A program made the translations under genes and the position numbers. The notes under the pieces are model-generated. The model searched no databases and was not told the origin of the DNA. It saw only the letters and a list, made by a program, of their open reading frames with translations. DNA of 64,000 nt from Cytidiella melzeri. Taxonomy: Eukaryota; Basidiomycota; Agaricomycetes; Polyporales; Irpicaceae. This document shows positions 50,528 through 62,853 of the stretch, piece by piece; position 1 is the first letter of the stretch; each line of letters begins with the position of its first letter. The stretch lies in contig JABYQR010000005.1 in assembly GCA_022592445.1 (NCBI GenBank), positions 124,001 through 188,000 on the forward strand. Direction: 5' to 3'.

Positions 50528-50941
50528 ACGATGTACATAGTTTAGTGCTTTCCTTGTGGCTGTGTTCTGAATGTGAGTTAGTTGGTATCCCAGTCTCAGC
50601 CGATGGTGCGTTGATAGGACATTGGACATGTGCGCCAATTGCAGAGGCAGAAAGTTTTCCACAACAAATCAATAATTGATCAGGAACTGAGCTGGACTGC
50701 AGACCGATAAAATCCCCATCCCAGCCCACATGCACCCCTTTCGACGACCTTGTCCTGCCCACTCCGTCTGTCTCTCTGTGGCCCGTAGGCCAGGTCCTTT
50801 TCTGCCTGTAGTCCGCCATCGTCAGCCTAAGCAGCTCAAGGTTCTGTCAAAGTTTACGGAGTCCCACCAGCCACAGGAACCAGTACAGGTTGTCAAAACC
50901 CACGGGCCTCCACGATAGAATCCCCAGCACTCACGGTCTCG
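50528..50941. other. Intergenic, no gene seen
   Basis: 414 bp between U2AF65 and the SLC35F gene, same direction. Nothing recognised. Confidence 0.55.
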
Positions 50942-52581
50942 ATGTCTCTCGACTCAACGACCAACGCTCAGCGATCTCCCTCTCTCGACAAACAAGACTT
51001 GGAGGCAGTCGCTGTTGTTCCTACGCTCGAAAATAACGACCATGAGGCTACGAAGAGACCTCCCATCGACTATTCGTCCATCGGTGGATTCGTGAGGAGC
51101 ATGCACAGGCGGTTTGTGAGTCTATGGACAAAGCGATTCATCCTGTCGCTTCTCGCCGGCCAGGTTGTGTCGCTTTGCATCACATGCACGAATGTCACCA
51201 CCACAGAGCTCGTTATGCGCAACTGGTCGTTGCCCACGACTCAGACATTCTTCTTGTACGTCTGGATCAGGCTCTGGTACAACCACGGATAGCTCACAGA
51301 TACTGCGTTGATGTCAAGGTACTTTTCGCTGTTCGTCACCTACACGCCGTACACGATCTACCAATGTGCGTTTGTTTACCACTAATCTTGAATCTCTTGT
51401 CGGTCCACTGATCCGTGCTTTATCCAGATGGATGGAAAGGCTGGGCAAGAATGATCAAACACAGTGGCTGGAAATGTAAGGACAGCGTGCGTTTCAACCT
51501 AGATTAGTTCTGAGCATGATCTCTGGTAGACTTCATCCTCGCCGCATGCGACGTAGAGGGAAATTTCCTCGTTGTCAAAGCATACCAGTACACAACCCTG
51601 CTGTCATGCATGCTACTCGATGCATGGGCTATACCAGTGTGTATTTTGTTTTGCTGGATCTACATGCGCCCTAAGTACCATTGGTCGCAAATTCTCGTGA
51701 GTCTGGCCGTATCCACACATACCACTTCTTCTGACTGGGTATCACACAGGGCATTGCCGTCTGTGTCGGCGGCCTCGGAATGCTCGTTGCATCAGATGAG
51801 ATCACGGACAAGGACTGGCCCGCGTTGAGTCGTGCCAAAGGCGACGTTTTCATGCTCGTTGGTGCGACCCTCTACGGCTTCAGTACGTCAAGGACAAAGG
51901 CAGCGTCATGTTCTGGACAAATGACACTGATTGCATCTTTCAGCCAACGCTACTGAGGAATTCTTTGTTCGTCGATCTCCCTTGTACGAAGTCGTAGGAC
52001 AGCTCGGTATGTGGGGTACACTCATCAACGGCATTCAAGCCGCTGGTCTCGAGCACAAGGATATGACTGAGGCGAGCTGGAACGGGGCGACCAGTGAGTG
52101 ACGCCTTTGTTCCATCACCCGAGACGGTCTTTGCTTACCTCACACCAGTCGGCCTCCTTGTTGCCTACACCGCTGCGATGTTTATCCTCTATACTGTCGC
52201 GCCAATTCTCTATCGCATGGCATCGTCTGCGTACTACAACCTTAGTTTGCTCTCAAGTGATTTCTACGGACTGCTCTTTGGTCTGTTCCTCTTCGTAAGT
52301 GTTCACATTACTCGAAGATGGCGAATAGTTGCTGATCACTTGCGTCGTCGTAGCATTACACCGTGTTCTGGCTGTACTTTGTCGCCTTCGCTGTTGTCAT
52401 CCTCGGGCTGATCATCTATTTCTGGGTGGCTACACGTACGCCATATCACAAAACGTCTAAGATCGCATGCTGACACTTTCTTCTTTCGTTATCAGCCGAA
52501 GACCAAGGAAAGCTCGATCCCCAGGCGCCAGACTTTGTCCGGCTCAGAAGAGAGACCGGTACTGTGGCCGGGCAAGTGTAG
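50942..52581 (+). CDS. SLC35F-family drug/metabolite-type transporter
   Basis: About nine exons from ATG at 50942 to TAG at 52579-52581. After a 60-residue polar start, about ten membrane spans can be read, among them FILSLLAGQVVSLCITCTNV, WAIPVCILFCWIYMRP, ILGIAVCVGGLGMLVAS, GLLVAYTAAMFILYTVAPIL and VFWLYFVAFAVVILGLIIYF. Family-typical pieces are YFILAACDVEGNFLVVKAYQ, YTTLLSCMLLDAWAIP, GDVFMLVGATLYGFTNATEE and FVRRSPLYEVVGQLGMWGTL. This is the SLC35F1/F2 (DUF914) family of the DMT superfamily. The natural substrate is not predictable from sequence. Confidence 0.9.
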
Positions 52582-52827
52582 TCTACGCGCGAAGTTTGCT
52601 TCCGTCTGTACTGCTAGCATTGCGGTCATTGTCGGTTTTCAGAAGGCACTCGAGGGCAGATTGTGCATTACGGATGCACTTGTGTGTTCACGAACCTGAC
52701 GATTATGATACAATGCTACATTTCGTACACGATACAAAGGGCTGAAATTGAACGGGGGATACGTATAACGCATTGAGAATAAAGAGCGAAAACGCCATAA
52801 ATGTCCGAAATAACGATATATGCTACT

Positions 52828-53579
52828 TTACACAAGGCGTTTCGGCGATTCCTTGGTCTGTGGCTGGGTTTCTCTGAGAGCGCGCTCCCGCTTCCACTCT
52901 TCAAATTGCTTGAAGTCGGCCTCGCGCTCTGCACGCTCACGGGCTTCTCGTTCACGCTCGGCGCGGCGCTCAGCCAATCTCTAAATCCGTGAGCGGTGAT
53001 GAGTGAGCATGGATTGACTAGTCTCGAAAGATTGAAATCACTCACAGCTTTCAGAGATTCCATGGATGTGAGAAGGGAGTCCAAGCCTTCCTCTGAAAAA
53101 TCAAGGAGCTTTGATGATTCGAATGCTCATTAGCACATCGTAATATGTAAATTGATGATGGATAAGGTGCTTACGCTGTTCGCAGCCTGCTGCTTGATAT
53201 TCAGCAAACGCTGCCTTTCCTCGTCCCACCCATCCACCGTTAGGCTAGGTTCATCGACAGCAGTGGCGACAGCCTGAGGCGGTTTCGGGCGAGATGTGGC
53301 ATTAGCAGCCGCAGGCGCCTCCATCGCTGCTGCTGTCTCATTCTGCGTTTGCGGACCCCATCCCCACGAATAATGCCTGTCCCTCCACCTGTTCTGCCAC
53401 TCCTGCCCGGAGCCCTGGGGTGGATGGTACGCCTCCTGGGGGATCTGGTGGCGCGAGCAGTGCTTGACTTTAAAGTTGTCGACGGACTCTTTGTGCTTCA
53501 TCACCCATGCGCTTGAGATGGCACCGAAGACGAACCAGAAGAGCCGCGAGGGACGGTGCCAGTGCCAGGGGTGCATCAT
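52828..53579 (-). CDS. Conserved-looking small hypothetical protein with membrane start and charged coiled-coil end
   Basis: Three exons: 53579-53175, 53108-53046, 52980-52828; 206 aa, phases agree. It opens HPWHWHRPSRLFWFVFGAIS followed by AWVMKHKE, a probable membrane span or signal anchor of about 18 residues. A His/Gln/Trp-rich middle follows, then LLDFSEEGLDSLLTSMESLK, and a strongly charged helix RLAERRAEREREARERAERE with KQFEEWKRERALRE that should form a coiled coil. I do not recognise a functional domain. A TATA-like run lies about 150 bp upstream (53731-53738). Real gene status rests on clean splicing and patterned sequence. Confidence 0.65.
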
Positions 53580-54196
53580 GCGTACGCGGGTGTAGTGCGT
53601 AAAAGAGGAGGAGGGATTGAAGGGCTTCACTTTGAACAAAAGGCCTTGGAGGCTGTGCAAGTGTGTTCTCTGTGTGTTGCGAGTAAATGTGTGTGTGAGG
53701 AAAGGACGGTGGAGGTATGCTGCAGCTGAGTATATATACGTACATACCTCAGAGGCAGCGGCAGCGAGATGGCGTATTCAGCCTGGCTGTGCGGAACATG
53801 GTCAGTTTACTGGACGTGAGCAAGCTGCCCGACGCGACGCGTACAGTCGGCAGACGCGTGTCACGTGATATCAATGCCGCACGCCGCCGTGGTGTTACGT
53901 GAGGGTAAACGACAGACGCGTGCCGTCGGCTGGTTGACACACACCCATGGCCAGCAAAAAATCACATATGAGCACGGCCGGCGTACTTAGCCTCGCCTTC
54001 AGCGTTCATATAAAACCATCGCTACGGACAGCATACGTACAAAACTAGTAGTACTACAAGATTACTCATGTGCTTTCGTTATGCGGACTGTGACGCCACT
54101 TGAACATATCCCTTAGCCGGCTCATCCTGCAGACGTATCCACGTCAGCACAGTTGCACATTCTTCCTTCAACACGAACGCAGATTCACCATGATGC
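53580..54196. other. Intergenic with a TATA-like palindrome
   Basis: 617 bp. TATATATA at 53731-53738 may be the TATA box of the downstream minus-strand hypothetical. Otherwise nothing recognised. Confidence 0.45.
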
Positions 54197-55615
54197 TCAC
54201 CATCCTTGCCTCCTCTGCTTTCCGTGTCGATCATGGATGTGATCGGTACCGTCGCCAACCTGATGCCCTTCGTGCCCAGCTCCGGAATATACCTTGTTCT
54301 TTGGCCGCGCGGTGGAAGAATGTAGGTCATGACCGTGGTGACTGTAACTGCGTCTCGATTCATGTCCATCGCGGCTGGATCTGTGCCCGCCTTCGTGTAG
54401 TTTACGGTGACTTGAACCGGAGCTACGTCGACTCACATCGCCCTCTGAGCAACATACTGCTTTCAGCTCCTCGCTCAAGAGTGAACAAAACTTACGCTTA
54501 CGATCATAGAAAGCAGTGGCTTGTCGACTATGCGAGCGTGGCATGGTAGGAATTACAGGATCTGCAACGCTCGATGCTGCTTCAGGAAGAGGGCGCGGCA
54601 CATTTGTGCTAGAGGGAAGCAGCTGGTGTGCAGGCTGTTCTACACCGTTGACAGTGTATCGTTCCACGCCATCTCGAAAATGCGTGACATGTTCGTTGCC
54701 CTGCATTGCTCACATGTTAGCGTGTCAGTCAACACGAAGAAAGCAAGGGACAATTCACCTGAGCATCGCGACGTTTTGTAACCGTCTCCCTACGTCCATT
54801 AATAATCTGTGTTACAGTGCTTTCAGACACCCATTGCCCACCAGACCCAGTCGACTGCGACATGGAGGAGCTGGAGAGGAAGGACGAGAGCAATGAATGT
54901 CCAGAGAATGGATCGAACGGAGACGTCAGTGAGCGGCCCCACGGATCGCGTGGTGCCAATGGTGAGGGCTGACTAAAGAATGGATTGGAGAAGGGGCTAT
55001 GTATATGGTGGCTGCGTGGGTGGCTAATGTCGGCGAAGAGGGTGTCGAAGAGCTCAAATGGGTCTGTGAAGGTGAAAGCAGCAGGACGCCCGAAGGGCCG
55101 CCCTGTGAAGAACGGATCGGTTTCGAAGGGATTTGGGCCGAAGGCAGAGGTGGTACGGCTGTAGGACGGTCCCGGCTGAGATTGTGCTTCTGCAATTGGA
55201 GGTGGCCATACCCCGTGTCGGTCGTAGAGCTGCGAGGGATGAGAGAAAGTGAGAGTGCGAATAATGATGACAGCACACCTTTCTATTTTTCTCGTCGTGA
55301 AGAACTTCATATGCGTTGTTGACCTGTGGAATATGGCGTGGGCAACGGCTAACGGATGAATACATCAATAGAATAAGCACGCACCAGTCGAAATCGCTCA
55401 TTGGCTGTCTTTCTTTCTGCCTCCGAGACTCCTTGCGGTAGACGGTCGGGATGCGTTTCAAGAGCCCGCTTTCGATACGCCTTACGAACTAGACAAAGTA
55501 GTACTGAAGTATCAAGAGACTGTGTAGGAGTATGGCTATGGTTCATGTACTCACTGTCTTCTGCTGTGGCGTTCCTTTCAAGGCCCAAGACTTGGTATAG
55601 ATTGTCGTTGGACAT
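54197..55615 (-). CDS. J-domain (Hsp40, DnaJB-like) co-chaperone with His/Ser/Arg-rich tail
   Basis: Six exons: 55615-55555, 55488-55385, 55323-55279, 55229-54759, 54700-54496, 54444-54197; 377 aa. The J domain starts at the amino end: DNLYQVLGLERNATAEDIRK, AYRKRALETHPDRLPQ with the HPD triad, and RLVNNAYEVLHDEKNRKLYD. A Phe/Pro/Ser-rich region follows (FTFTDPFELFDTLFADI), then a beta-type segment SESTVTQIINGRRETVTKRR and GVERYTVNGVEQ, resembling DNAJB6-like clients-binding regions. The last 80 residues are rich in His, Ser and Arg. J proteins stimulate Hsp70 ATPase. The last exon's frame is supported by a clean 48-51 nt intron, but this tail is the least certain part. Confidence 0.85.
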
Positions 55616-56815
55616 CCTGGCCAGCTCGTGGTAGACCTATTGTCTCTTGAAAGTCAACGGCAGAGCTAGTGAACGTTGACTGTGGGGTGTATCGCCTTGC
55701 GTAGCGCTGAACTCTAGTTGTGTGATGTAACTAGTCCTGTGCGAGTTTTCTAACCACTGGCGGACGATTGCGCTGGACTCACAGAGCAGAGCAGCTCACA
55801 GAGGGAATTGACGTTGAGATTGAGAAACTAATAAGAGACATTTCTGTGGATACAGCGGTTTATGTACTACCGAAGGAATCTTTCCAGAACATTCCTGTGA
55901 GGTTGGAATGTGCAGAGGTAAACAAGAAAAGAATTGGGCGACACATCCGTTCGACTCGGATGCGTCCTATTGACTCAAGTTGACCACTGCAAGCAACCTG
56001 AGCTCGATATCGAGTCTGTCAACGAACTATCGTAACTGTCTAGAGTTGCTCAACTTGATCCTACGGCCCCAGAGCTTGCTCTAGACGCTCTACATTCTTT
56101 CCTCTTGCAGACCTACCGACTGATGATTTTCTTTCTGTAGAAAGGCGATGATGTGCTGAAGTACCACTTAACAAGTAAGGACTCTGAGGAAAGCCTTGAC
56201 AGCTGACGAAAAGGAAATAGGCCACCAGTGCGGCCGAGCGAAAGAAAACTAGGCGCCCGGTGATCTCCGAGAATGGCCATGGGCACGCGTTACTGAGGAC
56301 GGTGAGGTGATTGCGCACGCGACAGCGTGGAGAGAACCTCTGTAATTCATAGTAATACTTGTTACTTTCCAAGCAGCAACAACACTCTTCAAAATTGATT
56401 CAGTCGAGGGATGATTATGCGGATACGCATCAGCATTGATTACCATATTTGTGCTCAGAGATATCGATCACCGGGCGTCCAGGGTTTCACTCGCGCGGCC
56501 ACACTGGTGGACTACTGTCGTAGGACGTGCGTTGCAAAATGGACAAATGTTGCAAAACCGCCTCCAGCTTTGTTCTTGCTTGTATTTCTGTGCCGGTAAA
56601 GTTTTTCATACGTGCACCTATGTGGTATATATGTATCTATTGTCAAAGTAGACCTGACATTTTGGGGGACCTGAACTTCGAGTTCAGGTTTGCATGGAAT
56701 TTCGGCCGGGAGGGGCGGGCCGAAGTCCAGGCAAACGCACAAATGCCAATAAAAGTTACGGACTTAACCCCGTCCATTACCTACCCGGCCTTGCAATACC
56801 TAGACAGTAGCAGCC
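55616..56815. other. 1.2-kb divergent intergenic region with a perfect dyad
   Basis: The longest gene-free stretch in the window, between the J-protein and IPI3 starts. A perfect inverted repeat sits at 56669-56689. The short open frames on both strands show no known family and no convincing splice continuation. No RNA gene recognised. Confidence 0.5.
56669..56689. repeat. Perfect inverted repeat, 9-bp arms with 3-bp spacer
   Basis: ACCTGAACT, then TCG, then AGTTCAGGT, about 127 bp upstream of the IPI3 start. Either a dimeric-factor binding site or a leader hairpin; which one is not decided by sequence. Confidence 0.75.
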
Positions 56816-58726
56816 ATGCAGCTGCAGGAAGTCATATTGTGTGCAACCCAACCGACCTCTTCAACTGCCGGTCCCGGTACCATTGCTCTTCACGACATAC
56901 AAACTGGCTCTACTCTAGCCTCCTTCAAGCAAACCTCTGCTGCACTGCGTTCGACTGCAATTGTGAACACGCGAGATGGACAAGGAGGGTTCATGCTTGC
57001 TACGCAGGCGGATAAGTCTATTATGCACGTGTATCACTTTCAAAAGGTGCGTCCGCAACAACATTCTGTCGCATACGTTTTACCCAGTGCATTGCAGGAC
57101 CAATTGGCACTGAAAATTATACTGCCTGAAAAATTGACATGTGTGGCAGTCGATTCAAGAGGGGCGTACTGTGCCGGAGGCACGTCTCAGGGGAGGCTGT
57201 ATCTATGGGAGGCACGTGCACTACATGTCCCATGTTCGATTAGCCTCATGTTGACCTCTGCTGCTCTGGTAGTAGGTTGCATCGGGCGTCATGTACAATG
57301 CATGGGATGCGCATTATCGTCAGGTCAACGTTTTGCGGTTTACACACGACGGAGCTGCGCTGCTATCGGGAAGCGAGGATTCTGGTGTCAGTTTATGGGC
57401 ATTGTCGAGGTCTGCTATAGCACTCATGGCGTTGAAACTTTTCTTCTTCTAATCACTTATGAGTAGGATGCTGGATGACACTGTGCAAAACGACCTTCCG
57501 ACACCGTACTTCACGCTCTCGGACCATACCCTACCCATCACTGACATTGCCTGTGGTGTTGGGCATTTTCCCAAGTGCCGCGTGCTCACCTCTTCTTTGG
57601 ACCATACAGTAAAGGTTAGTTAGCATGAAGCTCGATTATTGTCCTACCTGTTCTCTAAAATCTGCATCTAGGCTTGGGACCTATCCACCGGTGCACTGCT
57701 CACTACCTTTCAATTTCCCCGGCCTATCTCATGTCTCGCATGGGACGCTACCGAAAGGCTTTTCTTTGCTGCATCCGCCGATGGTTCAATACACCAAGTG
57801 AATCTGTTCAGAACCCGCGGTGACAAAATGAGCAGAATACTAGAGGCTGTTGGCGGTGGCGGCTCTACCGACGTATTACGGATGACCGACGAGGACCACG
57901 AAGCTGCGAAAAGGCGGCTGATAAACGTCGAGTACGGCGCGTGCATTTTTCACCGGCGTATGTTGCTATTAATTGCTTTTTGCACGACTTTAGGCAACCA
58001 ATAACGACTATCACGATCTCCCAAAGCTCATCTCTGCTCATCGTGGGCACGGCTGCTGGTCTAATTCATAGTTATGACATTGCATCGCATCAACTGTTGC
58101 GAAGCATCTCAACGCACAAAGGCTTTTCAATAACGCACCTGACAACAATGCTGAAGCCGCCAGACCTCGTCGGCCACGTAAGCCTCAGTCTCGGCGCGAG
58201 CAGCCCTACGGATTCTCGGGAGTCAATGCCAGTCAGACCAGTCGCTATTTTCCAACGCGTGCGAGATCCAAAGTCAAGAGCGGCGCACGAAGTGACAATG
58301 ATGTTAACGCCTTCTTCGGCAGTAAGTAATCTATTTGCAGTAGGGGCATTCGATGTAAGGTTAACTTGGCCTGTTCAGAAGGCACCGGAAGCATTTTTTT
58401 CATATGACACGGAGGAAATGCTGCGGGACTATTCAGTGTTTGTGCCAAGTCCTGACTCAGGTTCACAGGCCTCAGGTCTGTCTCTTCAAAGTCGAGTGGT
58501 TGAGCTCGAGTCGGAAGTGCAGAAGCTACGAGACCAGCTCGCTAAAGCAAAAGGCATCAACGACGCGATGTGGGAGACCGTCGTTCGGAAGGTGATAATA
58601 GATAGCACGGGCAAACGAAAGGTAACTGGTGACTCGGCTATGGATGTTGACGAGAACGGGCTTATGAATGGAGGCAACGAGAGCGTGCACGGTAGCGAAG
58701 GTAGAAAAGCTATGACGACAAAATAA
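56816..58726 (+). CDS. IPI3: Ipi3 (WDR18), Rix1-complex WD40 protein for 60S ribosome maturation
   Basis: Six exons: 56816-57046, 57098-57211, 57276-57409, 57467-57614, 57672-57931, 57994-58726; 539 aa. WD40 repeats are evident: LTCVAVDSRGAYCAGGTSQG then RLYLWEVASG, VNVLRFTHDGAALLSGSEDS, DIACGVGHFPKCRVLTSSLD then HTVKAWDLSTG, and SCLAWDATERLFFAASADGS. A carboxy coiled coil (VVELESEVQKLRDQLAKAKG) follows. Ipi3 works with Rix1 and Ipi1 in ITS2 processing and pre-60S remodelling in the nucleus, and also in replication licensing in yeast. Intron 2 (57212-57275) must use a GC donor (GCACGT) to join LYLWE to VASG. Confidence 0.88.
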
Positions 58727-58744
58727 CTGTATGCATTGAATTGG

Positions 58745-59471
58745 CTACTTTGATGAATCTGTCGTCTCAGCATATTTTGATGGATCCGTTCCATGGTGAG
58801 GATGGTTAACGAGGTTGAGCCTGAAGTAGAAATCATCAGTTATATCGGTGTATTTGGCAGCTCTACGCGATTTCTTACATTGGAAAAGCATCTGAATGCA
58901 TTTCAAACAAGTTAGAGACCATACTAAACTCTGAAAGAGGGCACGTACGGAGTTTGAGTTGCGAGAAGGCAGAGTTCCTGTATGCCGCTCCTTGCACCCA
59001 TTCCGGCTCATTGGACGACCCGTACAGAGGCAGACCCTTCCTTGCACGCTCACTGAGCTCCTGTCTATCCATTTCTTCTTCTCTCTTGTTCTCAGACCAG
59101 CCCCAGAACCGAACTGCATTGTTAGGATAATGAGCATGTAGTCATAACATGAATCGCGGGTACTTACGGCTGGATCGCTGGTACGCGAGCAAGAAACCTC
59201 CAACGAAACCGAGAAGGCCGCCCAAGCGTAGCGGGGCCCTAAGCTTCACCTTTGCAGGGTCCGCCATCTCTGCAAAGACATCTCTATTGTCATGATGGCC
59301 ACAGAAAACAATGCAGTAGCACTCACCCCATAGGTACAATGCAGCTGGGAACGCGCCGATTGCTCCAGCCCAAACAGCATAGTCCGATGGCCGCATGTAG
59401 CGCAGAACACGACCAGCGTACGGGTCTGCATCGATGAGAGGGTAAGGGGAATTTGTGACTTTCTCCGGCAT
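58745..59471 (-). CDS. Complex I (NADH:ubiquinone oxidoreductase) 21 kDa accessory subunit
   Basis: Five exons: 59471-59327, 59269-59168, 59113-58949, 58891-58879, 58820-58745; 166 aa. The amino domain shows NSPYPLIDADPYAGRVLRYM, RPSDYAVWAGAIGAFPAALY and LRAPLRLGGLLGFVGGFLLA, a membrane helix; the carboxy domain shows FRFWGWSENKREEEMD and ends LHAFPMLNLVNHPHHG. Both match the fungal 21 kDa (NUXM-type) subunit of the inner-membrane complex. Exon 4 is a 13-nt microexon that restores HAFPM and the frame. An in-frame ATG at 59582 would add 37 residues starting MWQKLKLRIRL, a possible presequence; I kept the start closer to the conserved domain. Confidence 0.87.
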
Positions 59472-59675
59472 TGTTGTTGTCGACGTTGATGAAGACGGTG
59501 GCCCAAGCCCAAACGCTCCCGGTTTGCTATTGGCGCCTAAATCCCCCGTTAGGCGAATGCGGAGTTTCAATTTCTGCCACATTGTGGTCGACGGGCCAAA
59601 CACAATTTCGGCCCTCTACCTCCTCCGCATCCCTTACCTCCTCCTCTCATCGTTGACCATCGTACTCTCGCTGCC

Positions 59676-62533
59676 ATGGTTGAACGAACGAATACTGTAC
59701 GACGCGCCAATCGCGCTGTCGCCGCGTCGCCATACAAACGACCCACAATATCATCCAAACGCGCGAACGAGCCCAAGAAGGTAGGCCTGCATTTCAGATC
59801 GGTCTGTGCCTTGTATTCATGTTGTATATACAAGTCTGGCTTTCTCAGTGCTGTCTCAAACCTGTTCTCCTCTTTCTGGCGTACTGGAGACGAGGTATCT
59901 GTGTACTCAAACCAAGAGGACGACAACGTCGACACGGAACCAACCCCAGTCTCCGAAGCTCTTCTTGAGCGAGGGCTTGACGTGAGTGCCCCCACCACAC
60001 CAATGTCGCATACAAGTAACCATATGCTACCATTAGTTACAGGCTGCTCAAGCCATTATGCCTCAGTATCCGGCCAACAACATCTTCCAACAGCCCCCGC
60101 CTCCTCAGCCACAGCAAGCACCTGCACCCCCTCCGCCAGCTGCTCCAGTTGTCGCACCTCCCCGATCACAATTATCACCTCCGTCTAACGATCGTTCGTC
60201 AAATATCGACGCAGTGGCGACTTTCCTGACACAGAATGCTGGGAGGCTTATCAACGACATGGAGATAGAAGGCATTGTTTCTTTGCTGCAGTCAGCCAAA
60301 GGTGCGCTGCTTCGCTGTGTTGCGCGAATTATATGAGTTAACGCGGGAGCGCAGAGCCAGAAACAGAGAAGCCCATACCTTTCCGCTTCTCCACAACACC
60401 TTTGCGTGATACCACGCCTGGTCCGCCCGCTGATAGCACTCAAGGCACGCGGAAGATGTTGACGAAGAACCCCAATGGTACCTACGTTTGGCGAGGCGGT
60501 GGCAGCTCGAAGCCACGGAACCGTTACTCGTCTCCTGGTTTCCCCGCGTCACGCCCAGCGCCAACGCGTATGAAGCTGTCACCAGCCAAACCGAAACCTA
60601 AGGCCGATGGAAAGAGGCGGAGAATCAATGATGATACTGAAGATTCTAGCTCTGTGGCTGGCCCTAGCTCGTCTGCGCGCCCGAATGGCGTGGTTGCTGG
60701 ACCCAATGGTCATGCATCCGCATCTGACACCAGCAGAGGCCCGACTTCATCGTCAATCTCTGCATCATTCTCTGTCGATCACTCCCCTTCCCCTATGGTA
60801 CAGTCACCACAGAAACTGAACGGCGCAGCCACTGTACACGGATCGACGCCGAGGATACGGACCGCCGGAATCAAGCCCACTGCACCTACTGTTCCCTCGC
60901 CGCTGAGACAGACCTGGGGCCAGACTGACTCTCCATCTCCCCCCGCTCCTCCGAAGGCGACACGTGCGGCGAACTTCATATCCGAGCTCGTTAGAGAGAC
61001 GGCGCCACGAGAGCCTTCTATTTTCTCGAATCCTTACCAGGCAGCTAGTCCTGTACCCGTACCTATTCGCTCAACCAGGAAACCACCCGCAACGAGGAGA
61101 CGAGCTGTCGCTGCTAATAGTGCCAAGGTAGGCACGGAGACCGCCAAACCGCCAGTTGAGGCTCCTCCAGAGCGCAAACCCGAGGCAGAGTTGAGCCCCC
61201 AAAAGATTATCGAGGCTACCCTCCCGAAGGTGCGTCATTATTTTGATCTCAAGCTCATACACCTCGATGACTGATAATATCTTAGGGTGCTAAACGTTCG
61301 CGGCCACCTGCAGATTTGAGCAAACAAAGGGAGCAGCCTCGTCCCGAACCCGGTGTTCGCAGGAGTGCTCGCCTCAAGTCTCCGGAGCCATCACACCTTA
61401 ACGGTGTATCTCAAACGATTCGTCCAAACGGTACTACGCCTGCTATCGTCGAAGAAATGCCTGAAGAAGGACCCTCAGCCAAGAAGAGCAAGCCTAACGG
61501 CAGTAGTTCTTCTTTGCAGCCAGCTGCCAAAATCACAGAGCGCCCTTCACCTCGAATTGAGGAGCTTCAGGATCAAGTGATGTTCTCTCCGGTTACGCAG
61601 TCGGAACCAGATTCAAATGTGGTTCTCCCTGCGCAAACAATCGAACCTGAAGAGAAAAGCGAACGTAGCCCGTCTTCCACCCCAGCCACTTTATCTTACA
61701 ACAACAATCCGTTCAGTGCAGCTGCATTGGGCTCAAAGTCTGGTCTTGGTGTCAAGTCTTCTGCACCCAAAGCGCCATCCAAGCTTCGCTATAGTATACA
61801 AGTAGAGAAGGAGGACAGTCCCAAGGAAGCTGGGAAAAGTCTTCCGAGCCTTGGACTTGGTTTGCCTAGCTCACGACCTGGACCTTCTGTCGCCACCCTT
61901 TCTCCGGTTGCGGCTCCATCTCTATCCGCATCCTCCCCCTCCAACACCGCCGCCTCAACTATATCCACTTCCATCACTTCAATTTCCACTGTCAAGGGAT
62001 CGGCGCCGAAGACGCCTGAAGAGATCAAGGCGTTCGTCGCTGCTGTGCCTGTCGCGGACCTTCCTCAGTACACATTCGACTTCCCGCTATTTTCGCCAGG
62101 CGCAGGCCCTAGTGTCGAAAAGGCAAAAGCGGCAGCCAAGGATGTCCCAGTTACGTCTCTTCCTGCATACGACTTCGACTCGCCGCCACGCTCCACTGCG
62201 TCCGCAGGCAAGACCTCGGTCTCGTCGGATACATCCGCAGTCAAAGAAGTATTTGACTGGGCGGCTGCAGGTCTGAAAATGCCCTCCAAGCCCGCCGATA
62301 ATTGGGATTGTTCGGTATGCGGCCTCAGCAATCCTCCAACTGCTGTGTCAAAATGTCAAGTTTGCGAAGAACCAAAGCCTGGAGCGTCCAAAGCTCCAGC
62401 TGCACCTGCGTTCGACTGGGCAGCCGCGGGCATGAAGCAACCTGTGGCTACGGCAGGGTGGAAGTGTTCAACGTGCATGCTAGATAATGCGGACAGTCTG
62501 ACTAAGTGTAGTGTTTGTGAATCGCCTCGTTGA
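59676..62533 (+). CDS. Nuclear pore protein with two RanBP2-type zinc fingers (Nup153/Nup1-like)
   Basis: Five exons: 59676-59780, 59835-59981, 60043-60301, 60355-61229, 61286-62533; 877 aa. The first 60 residues are basic and carry SGFLSAVSNLFSSFW, an amphipathic helix typical of membrane-binding Nup1/Nup60/Nup153 ends. The middle is long and disordered, rich in Ser, Pro, Lys, with NPNGTYVWRGGGSSKPRNRY. Near the end are FDWAAAGLKMP and FDWAAAGMKQP, each followed by a RanBP2-type zinc finger (WDCSVCGLSNPPTAVSKCQV with CEEP, and WKCSTCMLDNADSLTKCSVC); the protein stops four residues after the last cysteine. Such fingers bind Ran. Classical FG repeats are few. Role at the nuclear basket is inferred. 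Confidence 0.82.
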
Positions 62534-62853
62534 TATTCTGTTTGTACGAATGATCTGCCAATTGACGTTTGAGATTGTATTTGGTCGTCATCCTCTAAAT
62601 CGAAATACTTTGCCGTGCCTTAGTTCGCGTCGTTAGATTTGACAGCTTTCATGGGTCGGTTAGCAGCAATGCATAGCACTACGCGACTCTGAGTTTGCGT
62701 ATAAATTGGATGCACCCAAACCACGAAACTACATCCGCCAATAATAGAAGCGTAAGGCTGTACAAATATGTGTAATAAATATGGGCGTGCGCTTGGTATG
62801 GATACATGGCTCGAGTGACGGTCATGAATGCAATTTTAAATGGATTGTGATGG
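62534..62853. other. Intergenic between convergent genes
   Basis: 320 bp between the nucleoporin and NBP35 stop codons. Presumably 3' UTRs. Confidence 0.6.

Noticed and set aside
54079..54369. Alternative frame for the end of the J-domain protein
   Set aside because: A clean 51-nt intron leads into the His/Ser/Arg-rich frame ending at 54197; the alternative frame has no supporting junction.
56061..56446. Minus-strand frames in the 1.2-kb gap as a possible small gene
   Set aside because: No plausible start, splice borders or known motif could be assembled.
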